Part shown: positions 62,020-64,000 of the stretch, in pieces
How the letters are laid out: every line of letters begins with the position of its first letter
How positions within the stretch are numbered: position 1 is the stretch's first letter
Source of the DNA: Limnomonas spitsbergensis
Taxonomy: Eukaryota > Chlorophyta > Chlorophyceae > Chlamydomonadales
Assembly (NCBI GenBank): GCA_037349105.1
Contig: JAYJMM010000036.1
Span: 5,616,001-5,680,000 of the forward strand
DNA: 64,000 nt
Direction: 5' to 3'
Program-made: the position numbers and the translations under genes
Notes under the pieces: generated by a model
Told to the model about the DNA's origin: nothing
What the model saw: only the letters and a program-made list of their open reading frames with translations
The model's database searches: none

Positions 62020-62200
62020 TTAATTGTTCGTGATTCAGCTTCATGTCAGCTACACTCTGGTCTTGGAGAGCAGTTTGGGCTAGCCATGCTGCCTTATACC
62101 AAAGTAGTAAGCGGGTCCTGGTTATGTTCCAATCGGGCCTTTGGTGGCTGCGGGGCGGCCTATTGAAGGTGCAATCGTAGCCAGAGAAAGGAATACTACA
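62020..62200 (+). mobile_element. SINE-like dispersed element, copy 4
   Basis: GATTCAGCTTCATGTCAGCT, GCCATGCTGCCTTA, GGGCCTTTGGTGGCTGCGGG and GTAGCCAGAGAAAGGAATAC match copy 1. Confidence 0.6.
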
Positions 62201-62849
62201 TATCTGGCTTAACCACAGACTGCGGCCGAGTCTTTTGAGCATGGCCCACAGGTTAAATGCCATTGACCTGGCTCAGCCACAAGCAACAGTCGCATGAATG
62301 TCTGCACTGTTACCCTCCGCCAAGCTCTGGACTACACCGTTGCCTATCTTGTTTTTTTCCCCTCTCTCTAATTTCACGAATATGCAGGGGCGAGGCACCT
62401 TCGCTTTGCCTTTTTGTCCGTGGGGGATATTTGCCTTCAATGCTCATGTCAACCTGAACAGCTGACGTACAGTCAATCCTCCGGTACAGGGCATGCCAAG
62501 CAGGACATTGCAGGAATACTGAATACCTTCCCACTCTCCTCTAACCATTTTACTCCCGACCAGACAGCCGGGCACCCATGCAGCCGGGCCTCTGCAGCAT
62601 GGCCTAGAGGTGGTGCGGCATTGACATGAGACCAGTTTGATTTTTATAGCTGGCTCCTCCTCGTTTTGTTTCATCGGGGCATGTCAGGTTACAAATGGTC
62701 AAATGTTACCAAACATGTACACAATATTTCATCATTAATTATCACATCAAGTAATTGCAGAAAACTGCAGAAAATGCCAATTCAGAGGCAAGCACTCATG
62801 ACCCAGACCCTAGTACACTGAACCCTGTGGCCAGGACTTAAATTAATAT

Positions 62850-62935
62850 GTTGGCAATGCCGAAGCGTTAAGACACTTCCAGTGCGCTAAAATGGCAGGT
62901 TCAAGTCATGTCACCATCCAAATAAATTTCTATTA
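62850..62935 (+). other. tRNA-like relic
   Basis: GCCGAAGCGTTAAGACACTT ... AATGGCAGGTTCAAGTC resembles an A-box region and a B-box of a tRNA or SINE head. A proper cloverleaf is not closed, so I do not call a gene. Confidence 0.3.
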
Positions 62936-64000
62936 AAACCTAGGCTCTCAATACCTCCCGTACTTATAACCATCAGAGGCTGTAAATGTACCCCTGCCAT
63001 AAACAAACATCTTCTTAATATTTTTCAGAGTGGAAATCTTGGTTCCTATTCAAAATGAATACCGTGCTATCATAAAAGATTAAAAGCTAATAAGTAAGCA
63101 ATAAGCAATTGGATATCCGTTTTTTCATGGGGACAAAATGGTATCTGTACAACACATCCATGTCAGCCAAATGTCCAATGACGAAATTCTACGGAGTTCA
63201 AGCAGCAACCCTACCGACAGTATTCAATGAAACAAATTTTCAGCTGAACCACAGATACTCAGCCAACATAAAAATATTGGTGCTTCAGCACATCCTACAT
63301 AACACACCCGTCCACGGCATTTCTTCTGCCCGGAACAAGACGCCTACAATTACCCTCAGTGTTCCATTGGCTCACTGTGCATTGTATCATTGTGAATTGT
63401 AGCATTAATCAATTTGAATTTTATTTTCATTCAATGATAGTATTCCGTTACCATCGTTTTTCCTTGGTCCCCATCAGCTCAAAATAATTGCCCTACGCCA
63501 TCAAAGATTTTTCAGCAGCCAATGCAAGCAGCCCCCTCGGAGACCCAGCAACCGAAGCTCGTGAACCATAAATGCGGTCATACAGGTTTAGCAGCCACTA
63601 CCAGAGGCCCCTACCAACCAACAAGGCTCCTTGAATCAGTGACACTTATCCTGAAACTCTTTTTGCACGGTTGCTTCCCGTCTCTTCCAGCTAAGCTTGC
63701 ATTCTGCACTCCTCAGCCTGTAGCTTTGGAGCCATCTGTTTCTCCCTAAAGATGGCCTAGGGAGGGAGGGCAAGCAGGGCAGGTGCATCAGGTCCTCCCC
63801 AGGCAAGAAGGGTTTCGGAGAGTTCAGGCGTAGACTCGGCCAGTGCTGCACTGGTTTCATAAAATTCACGCTCGGTGGGATGTAGCCTTTTTCTTTTCTT
63901 TTCTTAACAGTCTTGGGGATGCCAAATCGCACATGGGACAGCGGAATGCATGGGTCACCAAATGCTGCATGGCAGACGAAAATGGCGTATGGTTTTTAAT
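62936..64000. other. AT-richer DNA, no gene recognised
   Basis: Reading frames of 75-98 codons occur at 63109-63402 (+) and 63636-63932 (-) but lack motifs, splice support or codon bias. Confidence 0.4.

Noticed and set aside
62850..62935. A functional tRNA gene
   Set aside because: B-box-like GGTTCAAGTC is present, but acceptor and anticodon stems do not pair.
63109..63932. Small genes on both strands near the right edge
   Set aside because: AT-rich third positions, no splice signals and no recognised motif.

Overview
This window looks like nuclear DNA of a green alga (Chlorophyta, probably Chlamydomonadales; a very repeat-rich genome such as Haematococcus would fit, but this is inference). 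The signs are short GC-rich exons in long introns, GT-AG plus at least two GC-AG introns, many interstitial TTTAGGG-like tracts, a TGTAA-type 3' signal after one gene, and repeats everywhere. No bacterial operon structure is present. Most long open frames here are artefacts of tandem repeats; the real exons are mostly short and were found by reading splice sites, phase and protein motifs together.

Layout. (1) About 2.3 to 29.3 kb, minus strand: one very large gene for a sacsin/NO VEIN-type protein with an HSP90-like ATPase domain. Thirteen exons from 23414 down to 2275 join in phase into 1,433 codons without a stop. A Gln/Ala-rich exon at 28110-29324 is probably its N-terminus, and the gene runs off the left edge. 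(2) 29689-37431, plus strand, divergent from gene 1 across about 365 bases: a complete seven-exon FtsJ/RrmJ-type rRNA 2'-O-methyltransferase (238 aa) with all catalytic residues. (3) 38.1-39.16 kb: decayed retroelement ORF on the minus strand. (4) 39343-51862: a 12.5-kb structure bounded by identical 22-bp inverted repeats. It holds several satellite arrays, two inverted arms of about 0.8 kb, and a minus-strand gene interrupted by an 861-bp hAT element with a perfect 8-bp target duplication. (5) 52211-60983, plus strand: a nine-exon coiled-coil protein gene (about 484 aa) with one apparent homopolymer frameshift. (6) 60984-64000: gene-poor DNA with small dispersed elements.

The outstanding observation is that many of the minisatellites are not anonymous repeats. 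They are tandem, decaying copies of the splice junctions of the neighbouring exon: the last bases of the intron plus the first 15-50 bases of the exon, or the end of the exon plus the donor. I can show this at more than a dozen exon edges in all three host genes on both strands, from one copy up to about 30 copies (2 kb). A second pattern is that C-rich telomere-like CCCTAAA tracts lie on the sense strand just upstream of many 3' splice sites, where they could act as polypyrimidine and branch-point sequence. Several small transposon families, an organellar SSU rRNA fragment and a TA-flanked inverted-repeat element with a readable empty site complete the picture.
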